A DNA stretch of 44,685 bases from Paracoccaceae bacterium. Its GTDB lineage: Bacteria > Pseudomonadota > Alphaproteobacteria > Rhodobacterales > Rhodobacteraceae. This document shows, piece by piece, positions 26,200 through 35,103 of this stretch; the stretch's first letter is position 1, and each line of letters begins with the position of its first letter. Under the pieces are notes generated by a model. That model saw nothing but the letters and a program-made list of their open reading frames with translations, was not told where the DNA came from and ran no database searches. A program made the position numbers and the translations under genes. Location of the stretch: positions 1 through 44,685 of the forward strand of contig JAHYIZ010000024.1 in the NCBI GenBank assembly GCA_019429405.1, in the 5' to 3' direction.

Positions 26200-26670
26200 A
26201 TGAAACAGCTTGCCCTTGCCCTTGCCCTGCTGCTGGCAGCCCCTGCGGCACAGGCCCACGATGTCATCACCAGCGGTCTCCATTTCGTGCATCCCTACGT
26301 TTCAGAGCCGATCAAGGGCGCGATGGCGGGTGCCGCATATGTGGTGATCGCCAATGAAGGCACCGCTGCCGATACGCTGATCGGCGTTGAAACCGACATT
26401 GCGATGATGGCGATGATGCACAAGACCGAGTTCAGCGCGAATGGCGTTGCCAGCATGGTCGAATTGCCCCCCGTCACGATCGCGCCGGGCGATGTCTACA
26501 GTTTTGAGCCGGGCGGCGCGCATATCATGCTGATGATGATCGACAGCGGGCTGAAGGTGGGCGACATGGTGCCCTTCACGCTGATCTTCCAGAACGCGGG
26601 CCGCATTGAGGTTGAGTTCATGGTTGACCCAGCCGACCCGAACGCGCCTGCGGCGGAGCACATGCACTGA
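26200..26670 (+). CDS. Periplasmic copper chaperone PCu(A)C
   Basis: A 156-residue protein with a signal peptide (KQLALALALLLAAPAAQA, cleaved before H20). The copper-binding motif can be read as H74-x11-M86-x21-H108-x-M110, matching the family pattern H(M)X10MX21HXM apart from one residue of spacing. A second methionine cluster (MMAMM) precedes H74, and a His/Met-rich tail (EHMH) follows. PCuAC delivers Cu(I) to the CuA or CuB sites of cytochrome c oxidase. Its position directly upstream of heme A synthase fits a cytochrome oxidase assembly role. Confidence 0.93.
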   Translation: MKQLALALALLLAAPAAQAHDVITSGLHFVHPYVSEPIKGAMAGAAYVVIANEGTAADTLIGVETDIAMMAMMHKTEFSANGVASMVELPPVTIAPGDVYSFEPGGAHIMLMMIDSGLKVGDMVPFTLIFQNAGRIEVEFMVDPADPNAPAAEHMH

Positions 26671-26737
26671 TTGCTCGGCCTTGAAGCCCCGGCGTCGGCG
26701 CCCTAGTGTCTGGCGCGAAACCGCATAGGGGCATCGG

Positions 26738-27889
26738 GTGGCCACGAAACGCAGCATTTTTGAAGAGGTCGGCAGCACCCCGCCGCCGCCCCCGCCCAAG
26801 GGCGGCATGATCGAGCGCGGCCCGCGCGGCGCGCGCAGCGCGGTGCGGGTATGGCTCGGGCTGCTGTTCGTGCTGGTCATGGCGATGATCGCCGTGGGCG
26901 GGCTGACCCGGCTGACCGACAGCGGCCTGTCGATCACCGAATGGCGCCCGCTTGCCGGCGCGCTGCCGCCGATTGGCACCGAAGCCTGGATGCGCGAATT
27001 TGCGGCCTATCAGCAGAGCCCCGAGTTCCGCCTGCAAAACAGCACGATGACGCTCGATGCCTTCAAGAGCATCTACTGGTGGGAATGGAGCCATCGCCAG
27101 CTGGGCCGTGTGATCGGGCTGGTCTGGGCGCTGGGGTTCTTCGGCTTCTGGGCACTGGGCCGGATACCGCCGGGCTGGAAGGGCAAGCTACTGGCGCTTG
27201 GCTTTCTGGGCGGTGCGCAGGGGGCGATTGGCTGGTGGATGGTGGCCTCGGGGCTGACCGGCGACGCGGTTGATGTGGCAAGCTACCGGCTCGCCACGCA
27301 TCTTGGGCTGGCCTTCGCCATTCTGGGGCTGATCGCGGTGCAGATATTTGAGCTTACGCGCAGCGAGGCCGCGTTGATGGTGGCGCGGCGGTCGGGCGAG
27401 GCGCGGCTGGTGCGCGTCGGTGGCTGGCTGGCGGCTATCGCGTTCGTGCAGATATTGCTTGGCGCGCTGGTGGCGGGCATTGATGCCGGGCGCGGCTTTC
27501 CAACCTGGCCACTGATGAACGGCAGCTTCTTTCCCGCCGATGCCTTCGTGGTGCCGGGCGGTGGGGCGGCGTGGCGGGCACTGTTTGAAAACCCCGGCCT
27601 CGTGCAATTCCTGCACCGTCTGGCGGGCTATGTGCTTCTGGTGGCGGTGTTTTTAGCATGGTGGCGGGCACGGACCTCGGCCCAGCCGACCATTCGCGCG
27701 GGCTTTGGCGCGGTGGCGCTGATGACGCTGGCGCAGGCTGTGCTTGGCATCTTTACCGCGCTTTACGCGGCGCCATTGGCGCTGGGGCTGGCGCACCAAC
27801 TCGGGGCGGTGGTGCTCTGGGTGCTGATCTTGCGCGCGCGTGCCGAGGCCCGCGCGCCCCATGCAATCTCAATCCGGGGAACCCGATGA
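26738..27889 (+). CDS. ctaA: Heme A synthase (COX15/CtaA)
   Basis: A 383-residue integral membrane enzyme that oxidises the heme O methyl group to make heme A for aa3 oxidases. About eight TM helices form two similar four-helix halves. The conserved histidines lie in WEWSHRQLGR and ATHLGLA of the first half and FLHRLAGY and LAHQLGA of the second. GLTRLTDSGLSITEWRP near TM1 is a family hallmark. A proline run (PPPPPP) marks the cytoplasmic N-terminus. The GTG start at 26738 is the first suitable codon. The stop overlaps the next gene (ATGA). Confidence 0.95.
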   Translation: MATKRSIFEEVGSTPPPPPPKGGMIERGPRGARSAVRVWLGLLFVLVMAMIAVGGLTRLTDSGLSITEWRPLAGALPPIGTEAWMREFAAYQQSPEFRLQNSTMTLDAFKSIYWWEWSHRQLGRVIGLVWALGFFGFWALGRIPPGWKGKLLALGFLGGAQGAIGWWMVASGLTGDAVDVASYRLATHLGLAFAILGLIAVQIFELTRSEAALMVARRSGEARLVRVGGWLAAIAFVQILLGALVAGIDAGRGFPTWPLMNGSFFPADAFVVPGGGAAWRALFENPGLVQFLHRLAGYVLLVAVFLAWWRARTSAQPTIRAGFGAVALMTLAQAVLGIFTALYAAPLALGLAHQLGAVVLWVLILRARAEARAPHAISIRGTR

Positions 27890-29367
27890 CCGCATTTTCC
27901 GACCTTATGGCCTATCAGCGCACGACCGAAGCCTTGTCACTGGTGGCCGAACGCCTTGGCTGGGATCAGGAAACGGTGATGCCGCGCGGTGCTGCCGAAC
28001 AGCGCGCCGAAGAACTGGCGGCGATGGAGCTGGTGCTGCACGCGCGCCGCACCGACCCGCGACTGGCCGACTGGCTTGCGGCGGCCGAGGCACCCGATGC
28101 GGCGGGCGCGCGCGCGATGGAGCTGATCGCGCATACGCTGCAGCGCAACGGCGCCGTGCCCGCCACGCTTGCCGAAGAACTCGCGCGCACCACCAGCCTT
28201 GCGCAGGGTATCTGGGCGGAAGCGCGGGCCAAAAACGACGTGGCGCATTTTCTGCCAATGCTGAAGCGCGTGGTGGCGCTCAGGCGCGAAGAAGGGCAGG
28301 CGATGGCCGAGGCCGGTATTGGCGGCGGCGATGCCTATGATGCGCTGATCGACGGCTATGAACCCGGCGCCACCGCCGAAACGCTGGCGGCCATGTTTGC
28401 CGCCATGCGCCCGCGTCTTGTGGCGCTGCGCGAGGCGGTGCTGGGCGCGCCCACGCCCGCCGCACTTCCCGGCAACTACCCCGCCGAAGGGCAACTGGCG
28501 CTTGCCCGCCGCGCAGCCAGCGCCTTTGGCTATGACTGGACCCGAGGCCGGCTCGACCTTGCGGTGCACCCGTTCTCATCGGGTGGCGTGAACGATTCGC
28601 GCATCACCACGCGAGTGGTCGAAACCGACCCCTTCAACTGCCTCTATTCGACCATCCACGAAGTCGGCCATTCGAGCTATGAACTGGCGATCGACGCGGC
28701 CCACCACTTCACCCCGCTTGGCCATGGTGTGTCGATGGGCGTGCACGAAAGCCAAAGCCGCATCTACGAAAACCAGCTGGGCCGCAGCCGCGCCTTTTCC
28801 GGCTGGCTTTTTGGCCAGATGCAGGCGCAGTTTGGCGATCTGGGCGTGGCCGATGCCGATGCCTTCTACGCTACCGTCAACCGGGTGCAGAAAGGCTATA
28901 TCCGCACCGAAGCGGATGAGCTGCAATACAACCTCCACGTCATGCTGCGCTTTGACCTTGAACGCGCGCTGATCGGCGGCACGCTCGATGTGGCCGATAT
29001 CGAAGAGGCGTGGAACGCGCGCTTTCTTGCCGATTTCGGCTTTGCGGTCGACAAGCCCGCGAACGGCGTGCTGCAAGATGTGCACTGGTCGGTTGGCGCC
29101 ATCGGGTATTTCGCCACCTACAGCCTCGGCAACCTTTACGCAGGCTGCCTGCATGCAGCACTTCGCCAGGATCTGCCCGAGCTCGACGCAAGCCTTGCCG
29201 AAGGCGATGCCCGCCCCGCAACCGCGTGGCTGCGCGAGAAGTTGCAGCGCCACGGCGCGCTTTACACCCCCGCCGAGGTTGTCACCCGCGCCTGCGGTCA
29301 TGCCCCCACCGAAGCGCCGCTGCTCGACTATCTCGAAACCAAGTTCCGCCGTCTTTACAGGCTGTGA
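27886..29367 (+). CDS. M32 family metallocarboxypeptidase
   Basis: A 493-residue cytoplasmic carboxypeptidase of the Taq type. The zinc motif HEVGH is at 258-262, the upstream signature HPFSSGGVNDSRITTR precedes it, and the third ligand probably lies in VHESQSRIYEN. It removes C-terminal residues with broad specificity. The ATG at 27886 overlaps the ctaA stop, so it is translated with the heme A synthase, although no functional link is evident. The much longer frame that begins inside ctaA is not used. A GC-rich hairpin follows the stop. Confidence 0.93.
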   Translation: MTAFSDLMAYQRTTEALSLVAERLGWDQETVMPRGAAEQRAEELAAMELVLHARRTDPRLADWLAAAEAPDAAGARAMELIAHTLQRNGAVPATLAEELARTTSLAQGIWAEARAKNDVAHFLPMLKRVVALRREEGQAMAEAGIGGGDAYDALIDGYEPGATAETLAAMFAAMRPRLVALREAVLGAPTPAALPGNYPAEGQLALARRAASAFGYDWTRGRLDLAVHPFSSGGVNDSRITTRVVETDPFNCLYSTIHEVGHSSYELAIDAAHHFTPLGHGVSMGVHESQSRIYENQLGRSRAFSGWLFGQMQAQFGDLGVADADAFYATVNRVQKGYIRTEADELQYNLHVMLRFDLERALIGGTLDVADIEEAWNARFLADFGFAVDKPANGVLQDVHWSVGAIGYFATYSLGNLYAGCLHAALRQDLPELDASLAEGDARPATAWLREKLQRHGALYTPAEVVTRACGHAPTEAPLLDYLETKFRRLYRL

Positions 29368-29374
29368 TCAAAGC

Positions 29375-29395
29375 CGGGGGGCTTTGCGCCCCCCG
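29375..29395. terminator. GC-rich hairpin between convergent M32 peptidase and P450 genes
   Basis: An 8-bp stem, CGGGGGGC / GCCCCCCG, has a TTTGC loop and sits between two convergent stops (29367 and 29407). On the minus strand it is followed by GGCTTTGATC, giving only a short T-run. A bidirectional terminator role is likely from position and stem stability, but it is weaker than the one after the TRAP operon. Confidence 0.6.
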
Positions 29396-29406
29396 CACCC
29401 CTGCGG

Positions 29407-30780
29407 TTACCGTGGGGTCAGCGCCAGCCAGATGCCATCCTTGCCCCGCACCGTCAGATGCGCGACGGGCATTGTCTCGTGCCCCGGCACTGGCGTGATG
29501 CGGAACGCGCGGGCGATCATCGCCAGCATCAGCGGTCCTTCGGCCATGGCGAAGGCGGCGCCGGGGCAGACGCGCTGGCCGGTGGAAAACGGGATATAGG
29601 CGCTGCGCAGGCAGGCCTTGCCGTTCGGGGTTGCGAAGCGGTCAGGGTCAAACTCGTCGGGGCGATCCCAGAGCCGCTCGTGCCGGTGCAGGTGCCAGGG
29701 CGAGATCACAATTTGCGCGCCCTTGGGCACCGCGCGGTCGCGAAAGGTCTCGGGGCAGGTCGTCTCGCGCACCATCATCGGCACCGGCGGGTAAAGCCGC
29801 ATCGCTTCGCGAAACACGGCGCGGGCCTGCTTGAGCCGGTTGATGATCGAGAAGTAGGGGATTTCGGGGCCGATTACCGCATCGGCCTCGACCGCCAGTC
29901 GATCCTGCCATTCGGGGAAAAGCGCAATGAGATAGAGCGACCAGGCCAGCGCCGAGGCCGAAGTTTCGTGCCCGGCCAAAAAGAAGATCGCGACCTGATC
30001 GACCATTTCGGCGGTGTCGAACGTGTCGCCCGTGACCGGGTCGGGGGTGGTCATGATCTTGGTCGCGAGGTCGTCGGGCGCTTTGCCTGCCGTGATCGCC
30101 TGCATCCGTGCGGCGGTGAGCTGGGTGATGAGGCCGCGAATGGTGGCTGCGGTGCGCCGCGCCTTGCGCGAATGAAAGCGCGGCACCCATTTGGGCAGGG
30201 GCAGCAGCGCCCCGAGGTTGACGATGGGCTGCGCCTTCTGATGCGCGCGAAACTGGGCAAAAGCCGCCCCTGCCACGGCGTTTTCGATTGGGATCGAAAA
30301 CAGCGTGCGAAAGATCACGTCGGCGGCGGCGTGGCTGGTTTCGGCCTCGATCTCGATGGGGCCGCCATCGGCACGGGCGCGCAGCCGCTCAACACAGGCC
30401 ACGCCTGCATCCCACATCGCGGGGAAGGTGTCGCGCAGCCGTCCACCTTCAAACGCGGGGTCGATGATGCGGCGCTGGCGCTCCCACACCGGGCCGTTGG
30501 TGATGAACACCGAATTGCCCAGCAGCGGCGCCAGCCCCTCGCGGATGCGGTCGGATTTGGGAAAATCCTTCGGGCGTTTTTGCAGCACGAGGTCCACAAG
30601 CTCCGGATCGTTGCACAGGTAAGAGTGAAAGAACGGCGTGCGGAACTCGGCCATCCAGGCGCGGTAAAGCCGCGCGGGCTGCGCCGAAAGGATGTCGCGG
30701 CGGAAAAGCTGCAAATAGCGCCAGAGAGTAACCTTGTCGGGGCGGGCGGCGGGTTTGGGCGGCAATGGGCTTTGGGTCAT
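29407..30780 (-). CDS. Cytochrome P450
   Basis: A 457-residue soluble P450. The I-helix oxygen-activation motif AGHET is at 269-273, the K-helix ExxR is E325-A-M-R328, the PERF-like region is FDPDRF, and the heme-ligand loop FSTGQRVCPG has C405 as thiolate ligand. All elements needed for monooxygenase activity are intact. No ferredoxin or reductase gene is next to it, so it must use redox partners encoded elsewhere. The start overlaps the stop of the upstream membrane hydrolase (ATGA), a tight pairing that suggests a shared lipid-like substrate. The P450 family cannot be assigned without a search; it looks closest to fatty-acid hydroxylase-like CYPs. Confidence 0.92.
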   Translation of the reverse strand: MTQSPLPPKPAARPDKVTLWRYLQLFRRDILSAQPARLYRAWMAEFRTPFFHSYLCNDPELVDLVLQKRPKDFPKSDRIREGLAPLLGNSVFITNGPVWERQRRIIDPAFEGGRLRDTFPAMWDAGVACVERLRARADGGPIEIEAETSHAAADVIFRTLFSIPIENAVAGAAFAQFRAHQKAQPIVNLGALLPLPKWVPRFHSRKARRTAATIRGLITQLTAARMQAITAGKAPDDLATKIMTTPDPVTGDTFDTAEMVDQVAIFFLAGHETSASALAWSLYLIALFPEWQDRLAVEADAVIGPEIPYFSIINRLKQARAVFREAMRLYPPVPMMVRETTCPETFRDRAVPKGAQIVISPWHLHRHERLWDRPDEFDPDRFATPNGKACLRSAYIPFSTGQRVCPGAAFAMAEGPLMLAMIARAFRITPVPGHETMPVAHLTVRGKDGIWLALTPR

Positions 30781-32003
30781 GCGGTGTCGGTATACCTGTT
30801 TACGGGACGTTCGATACGGCTGGCCGAAGGGTTACGCCCGGCAAAGCGGGTTTCCAGGGTCAAAGGCCCGGCGGTGATCTGGAAATAGTCGTAATCGCCG
30901 GGCTGGTCGAAAGCCGAAAGATATTGAAAATGCAGGCGGAAAAAGCGCCAGCGCAACTCGCGCCAGCGTTTGGGGCTGAGCGTCTTGGTGAAGGCAGCCG
31001 ACAGCACCAGCGGCCAGCGCTTGCCCGCAGGCGCCACGCCCGACACCGCGACCGGGTCGCAAAGTGCGAATGAGCAGCCGTCGCCGGGTGCGGTGACATC
31101 GACCCAGGCGAGTTCGTCGCGGGTGCTGAGATAGGCGAGGTCGGCGCGCAGCCGCTGCGCGCGGGGCAAGAAGGAAACCATCGGCACCACCTGACCCAGC
31201 GTTAGCAGGCCAAGTGCCGGGCCATCTTCGGGCACTCTTCCGGCGCGGATCAGGTCGGCCAGTATCGACACGCCAAGGTGCGCGCCCGAGGAATGCCCCA
31301 CCACCAGCACCTCATCCCAATCGCCCGTCAGCGCCGAAGCGATAGTGTCGGCGAACTGTGCCAGACGGGCTTCGAGATCGGGCGGATAGGCGCCGTGCAA
31401 CTGGGCGGTATGGGCGTAATCATGCATCAGGTAATAGGCGTAAAAGCGCCCGTCGGCCTTGCGAAAGCGGCGCAACAGAACGGCGGCTACCACCGCCGCC
31501 ACGGCGATGCAAATCGCGTGGTATGGCAGGAAGGGCGGCACCAGCATCATCGCCAGCCACGCCACCAGCCAGCCCGCGGCCAGCGCCACCGCCAATTGGG
31601 CCAGAAGGGCGACAACAGGGTAGAGCGCCGCAATCATCGGCCCCTTGCGCAGCCGCATCAGCCGGAAAAGCGAGCCCGAAGCCAAGTAGGCCCAGGCGGT
31701 GCGGACCATTTGCAGGTAGGTTGCCGGGATTGACTGGCCCATGCTGGCGCCAACGATATCGGACCAGACCAGCACCTCGAAATCGGCCTCGCAGGTGTCG
31801 CCGCCGATGGTCGCGGTAGCGTGCCAGCCGAAGGGGCCGCCCGCGTGTTTGGCGGCCAAAGCGATTTCATAGCCCGAAATGGCAGCCTGTGCGGCACCTT
31901 CCTTGCGGTAAAGCTCGCGGTAGCGGCGGGGGTGAATGGGGTCATAGCCGGGGATGTAAAACACCCGCCGCCGCCTGACCTCTGGCATGAAAATTCCGCT
32001 CAT
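30777..32003 (-). CDS. Membrane protein with alpha/beta-hydrolase nucleophile elbow
   Basis: A 408-residue protein without a close family name I can give. It contains FYIPGYDP (14-22) as a possible oxyanion strand, two or three central TM helices (about 124-156 and 160-178), then LVVGHSSGAHLG with the nucleophile elbow G-H-S238-S-G. Candidate acid and histidine residues follow downstream. This resembles a lipase/esterase fold interrupted by a membrane hairpin. The start has GAGG upstream, and an internal ATG five codons on is possible. It is the first gene of a coupled pair with the cytochrome P450. The substrate is unknown. Confidence 0.75.
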   Translation of the reverse strand: MSGIFMPEVRRRRVFYIPGYDPIHPRRYRELYRKEGAAQAAISGYEIALAAKHAGGPFGWHATATIGGDTCEADFEVLVWSDIVGASMGQSIPATYLQMVRTAWAYLASGSLFRLMRLRKGPMIAALYPVVALLAQLAVALAAGWLVAWLAMMLVPPFLPYHAICIAVAAVVAAVLLRRFRKADGRFYAYYLMHDYAHTAQLHGAYPPDLEARLAQFADTIASALTGDWDEVLVVGHSSGAHLGVSILADLIRAGRVPEDGPALGLLTLGQVVPMVSFLPRAQRLRADLAYLSTRDELAWVDVTAPGDGCSFALCDPVAVSGVAPAGKRWPLVLSAAFTKTLSPKRWRELRWRFFRLHFQYLSAFDQPGDYDYFQITAGPLTLETRFAGRNPSASRIERPVNRYTDTA

Positions 32004-32087
32004 TGGCGCCTCGACCTGTCGCTGCGCCGAAGGCTAGCGGAAAGAATCAAAGAGTGTAAGCGTTTGCGCGGGCGCAGGGCGCGGTGA

Positions 32088-32783
32088 TCAGTCGCGGGTG
32101 CCGGGGCGCCAGCGTGCCTCAAGCGCCTCGATCGCGGCGATGCGGTCGTGCGATTTGGGGTGCGACAGGATCCATGCCGGGGTGGTGGCGCCGGGCGCCC
32201 CGGTCAGCCGGTCCAGCCGCGCGAACAGCGCCTTTTGCGGTGCGGTGCCGATGCCCGCCTTGACCAGCAGCGCCGAGGCCCAGGCGTCGGCCTCATATTC
32301 ATCTTGCCGCGAAAGCCGCGCGGCAAGCGCGCTGGCGGCGAGGTTGGCGATCCAGACCCCGATGCCGGGCAGAAAGCGGCCAAGCACTGTTGCCAGCACC
32401 ATGCGCAGCGCGTTTTGCCCGGTGAAATCGATCATCCGGCGCCGCGAATGGCCCAATGCCACATGCCCCAGCTCATGTGCCACCACCGCGCCGAGTTCCT
32501 CGGGCGTCACCTGCCCGCGGTCGAGTGCGTGCAGAAAGCCTCGGGTCAGGAACACCCGGCCATCGGGCGCGGCAAGGCCGTTGACGGGGTCAATCTCATA
32601 GAGATGCAGCGGAATTTTAGGCACGCCAATGGCGCGTGCCAGTCGTGCCAGCACGGGTGCAAGCCGCGCGTCGGTCAGTGGGCGCGAGCGGGCATTGAGT
32701 TCGCGCCCCAGTTGCCACGCCGAAAACCGCCACATGGCAAGGCCATAGGCGACGAGCGCGAGCAGAGGCAGCAGCTTGATCAT
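32088..32783 (-). CDS. M48 family zinc metalloprotease (membrane-anchored)
   Basis: A 231-residue protein with an N-terminal TM segment (about 3-20), the zinc motif HELGH at 103-107, a second hydrophobic stretch (about 128-158) and the third zinc ligand region DEYEADAWA (161-169). This is a minimal HtpX/Ste24-like peptidase facing the cytoplasm or membrane surface. The protein ends in a C-terminal helix after the HP box (ILSHPKSHDRIAAIEAL). It lies 30 bp downstream of the DedA gene in the same direction, so it may belong to the same envelope-related operon. Confidence 0.9.
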   Translation of the reverse strand: MIKLLPLLALVAYGLAMWRFSAWQLGRELNARSRPLTDARLAPVLARLARAIGVPKIPLHLYEIDPVNGLAAPDGRVFLTRGFLHALDRGQVTPEELGAVVAHELGHVALGHSRRRMIDFTGQNALRMVLATVLGRFLPGIGVWIANLAASALAARLSRQDEYEADAWASALLVKAGIGTAPQKALFARLDRLTGAPGATTPAWILSHPKSHDRIAAIEALEARWRPGTRD

Positions 32784-32813
32784 GGCTTGAATATGGGGCG
32801 TATTGCGCCGGGA

Positions 32814-33401
32814 TCAATTGCTGCGGCGGCGGGCGGCACCGATCAGCCACCAGCCAAGGGCCAAAAGCACCGCGAGCGCCGCCAACAGGCCGAGGGTTGA
32901 TGAGGCAAGCTCGGTCGCGGCTTCCAGATTGGCGCCGAAGGCATAGCCGATGCCGATATAGAGCGCCACCCAGACAACCTCGCCCGCCACCCCCGCCAGG
33001 GTGAAGATGCGGTGCGGAAAGGCCAGCGCCCCCGCCGCGATATTGACCGACGGCCCCAGCGGCGCAAACAGCCAGCGGCTGAAGAACACCGCCGCACCGC
33101 CATTGCGGCGCAACTTTTCGCGCGCGCGGGCCATGGTCCGGGCGCGCTTGCCGCGCAGGCGCGGAAGCACACGCCCGGCGCCTCTTCCCGCCAGAAACCC
33201 GACCTGATCGCCCAGCACCGCCCCCGCGAGCGCCCCCCCGGCAGTGGCGCCGAGTGCCAGATCGCCGGTTGCGACCAGCGCCCCCCCCGCCAGCATCAGC
33301 ATCGAGGCCGGGACCGGCAGCATCAGGCACGAAAGAAACGTGGTCGCGGCCAGAAGCCACGGCCCCCACGCAGGTAACAGCGCCAGCAGCGTTTCGGTCA
33401 T
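32814..33401 (-). CDS. DedA family membrane protein
   Basis: A 195-residue integral membrane protein with the DedA (SNARE-associated) plan: hydrophobic segments at about 10-30, 40-60, 125-165 and 170-190, an acidic GDQVGFLAGRGAGR motif, and the re-entrant segment FFSRWLFAPLGPSVNIAAGA. Members act as lipid (undecaprenyl phosphate or phospholipid) transporters that depend on the membrane potential. The start overlaps the stop of the small membrane protein gene upstream (ATGA). It precedes the M48 protease, which suggests an envelope maintenance unit. Confidence 0.9.
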   Translation of the reverse strand: MTETLLALLPAWGPWLLAATTFLSCLMLPVPASMLMLAGGALVATGDLALGATAGGALAGAVLGDQVGFLAGRGAGRVLPRLRGKRARTMARAREKLRRNGGAAVFFSRWLFAPLGPSVNIAAGALAFPHRIFTLAGVAGEVVWVALYIGIGYAFGANLEAATELASSTLGLLAALAVLLALGWWLIGAARRRSN

Positions 33402-33730
33402 GGTCGGGGCAGTAACGGCAAGAGCGGGGCGAGCAGCTCATCCAGCGGCACACCGCGTTCGGCGGCAATCTCGGTCAGGGTCATGCGCCGCAACTGCCCA
33501 CGGTCGAGGCCGAGCGCATCGGCCACCACATCGGGCGGCAGGTGGCGGCTGCGCGCGACCATGCCCGGCGTCATCCAGCCCTCGATCGGGCCAAAGCGAT
33601 GCGCGGGGTCGGCCCAGTAGATTGTGGAAACCAGCATCCGCGTTGCGAAAAACAGCACCGCCACGGCGGCAAGGCCAAAGCCGATCACCTCCCATCGGTT
33701 GGTGCGCCATAGCCGCGCCAGCGTTCTCAT
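33398..33730 (-). CDS. Small single-TM membrane protein of unknown function
   Basis: A 110-residue protein. It has a short basic cytoplasmic start, one TM helix (about 14-36), then a soluble helical domain with the stretch GLDRGQLRRMTLTEIAAERGVPLDELLAPL, which looks like a DNA-binding-like or adaptor helix pair. I do not recognise the family. Both ends overlap neighbours by 4 bp (vWA gene upstream, DedA gene downstream), so stoichiometric co-expression is likely. Confidence 0.82.
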   Translation of the reverse strand: MRTLARLWRTNRWEVIGFGLAAVAVLFFATRMLVSTIYWADPAHRFGPIEGWMTPGMVARSRHLPPDVVADALGLDRGQLRRMTLTEIAAERGVPLDELLAPLLPLLPRP

Positions 33731-34908
33731 CCCAGCACCTTCATTGCCTGTGTGATGCCTTGCAGCGTGAGCGGCTGCATCCGCCCCTCGAAGACTTGCG
33801 CGATCATGCCGATGCTGGGGGTATATTGCCAGAGCCGTTCGGGCACCGGATTAAGCCAGACATGCGCGGGCCATTGCGTGCGCGCACGCGCCAGCCACGT
33901 TGCGCCGCTTTCGGGGTTCCAGTGCTCATTGGCGCCGCCGGGGTGTGAAACCTCATAGGGGCTCATCGAGGCGTCGCCAACGAAAATGCATTTGTAATCA
34001 GACCCATAGCGGTTGAGCACCTGCCATGTGGGGGTTTGCTCATCCCATCGGCGGCGGTTGTTGCGCCAGACTTGCTCATAAAGGCAGTTGTGAAAGTAGA
34101 AGTGTTCGAGGTGCTTGAATTCGGCCCGCGCGGCCGAAAAAAGCTCTTCAACCGTGCGCACATGCGCATCCATAGAACCGCCGCTGTCGAGAAACAGCAC
34201 CACCTTGACCGCGTTGTGCCGCTCGGGCCGGGTTTTCACGTCGATGTAGCCCGCATCGGCACTGGCGCGGATCGTGGCGGGCAGGTCAAGCTCATCCGCA
34301 GCACCATGCCGCGCCCAGTGGCGCAGGCGTTTCAGCGCCACCTTGATGTTGCGGGTGCCAAGCTCGACCCGGTCATCGAAATCGCGAAACTCGCGCCGGT
34401 CCCAGACCTTCACCGCGCGGCCCTGCCGCCCCTCGGCCTGCCCGATCCGCACCCCTTCGGGGTTGTAGCCATAGGCGCCAAAGGGGCTGGTGCCCGCGGT
34501 GCCGATCCATTTTGAGCCGCCTTGGTGGCGGCCCTTTTGCTCGGCCAGCCGCTCGCGCAGGGTTTGCATCAGTTTGTCGAACCCTCCCAGGGCGGCGATC
34601 TCGGCGCGCTCCTCGGGGGTGAGGTGCCGCTCGGCCAGCTTTTCGAGCCAGCCCTGCGGCAGCGCCACCGCCTCCAGCACCGCCTCGGGCGGGATCGCCT
34701 CAAGCCCTTTGAAGGCCTCGGCGAAAGCGCGGTCGAACCGGTCGAGGTGGCGTTCATCCTTCACCATGGCGGTGCGGGCCAGATAATAGAAAGCCTCGAT
34801 GTCATAGGTGGCAAGCCCCGCCGCCATGCCCTCCAGAAAGCCCAGAAATTCGCGCAAGGACACCGGCACCCCGGCGCGGCGAAGGCTGTCGAAGAAGGGC
34901 AGGAACAT
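33727..34908 (-). CDS. CoxE-like von Willebrand factor A domain protein
   Basis: A 393-residue cytoplasmic protein. The N-terminal helical part (about 1-130) has FFDSLRRAGVPVSLREFLGFLEGM, typical of the CoxE family. After a linker comes the vWA domain with the MIDAS motif DSGGS (241-245). Such proteins usually work with a MoxR-type AAA+ ATPase to assemble metal sites or remodel partners, but no MoxR gene is in this window. The start is set at the ATG at 34908: GGGAGG lies four bases upstream, whereas the preceding GTG (34911) is too close to that site. The stop overlaps the next gene by 4 bp. Confidence 0.9.
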   Translation of the reverse strand: MFLPFFDSLRRAGVPVSLREFLGFLEGMAAGLATYDIEAFYYLARTAMVKDERHLDRFDRAFAEAFKGLEAIPPEAVLEAVALPQGWLEKLAERHLTPEERAEIAALGGFDKLMQTLRERLAEQKGRHQGGSKWIGTAGTSPFGAYGYNPEGVRIGQAEGRQGRAVKVWDRREFRDFDDRVELGTRNIKVALKRLRHWARHGAADELDLPATIRASADAGYIDVKTRPERHNAVKVVLFLDSGGSMDAHVRTVEELFSAARAEFKHLEHFYFHNCLYEQVWRNNRRRWDEQTPTWQVLNRYGSDYKCIFVGDASMSPYEVSHPGGANEHWNPESGATWLARARTQWPAHVWLNPVPERLWQYTPSIGMIAQVFEGRMQPLTLQGITQAMKVLG

Positions 34909-34919
34909 CACACCTCCCT

Positions 34920-35084
34920 TCAGATCAGCCTGTCGATGGCAAGGGTGGCAAACATGCCGATCAGAGCAAAGACAATGGCATAGACGGCGGCGAACTGCGC
35001 GCGGTCAAAGCGGTTGCCGCCACGCCGAAATGCCTGCCGATAGCCCAGAAGTGCGCCGATAATGGCGGCGAGAATGACAATCAT
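34920..35084 (-). CDS. 54-residue small membrane protein
   Basis: A short gene in the gap between the DUF2927 and vWA genes. The predicted product starts MIVILAAIIGALLGYRQA, continues with a basic linker (FRRGGNRFDRAQ), a second helix (FAAVYAIVFALIGMFATLAI) and ends DRLI. Two TM segments in 54 residues form a helical hairpin. The ribosome site is strong (GGAGG, 5 bases before the ATG) and the spacing to both neighbours is 11-19 bp, as expected in an operon. I recall similar short proteins in Rhodobacterales, but no function is known. Confidence 0.82.
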   Translation of the reverse strand: MIVILAAIIGALLGYRQAFRRGGNRFDRAQFAAVYAIVFALIGMFATLAIDRLI

Positions 35085-35103
35085 CGTGGCCTCCGGGCCT
35101 TGC

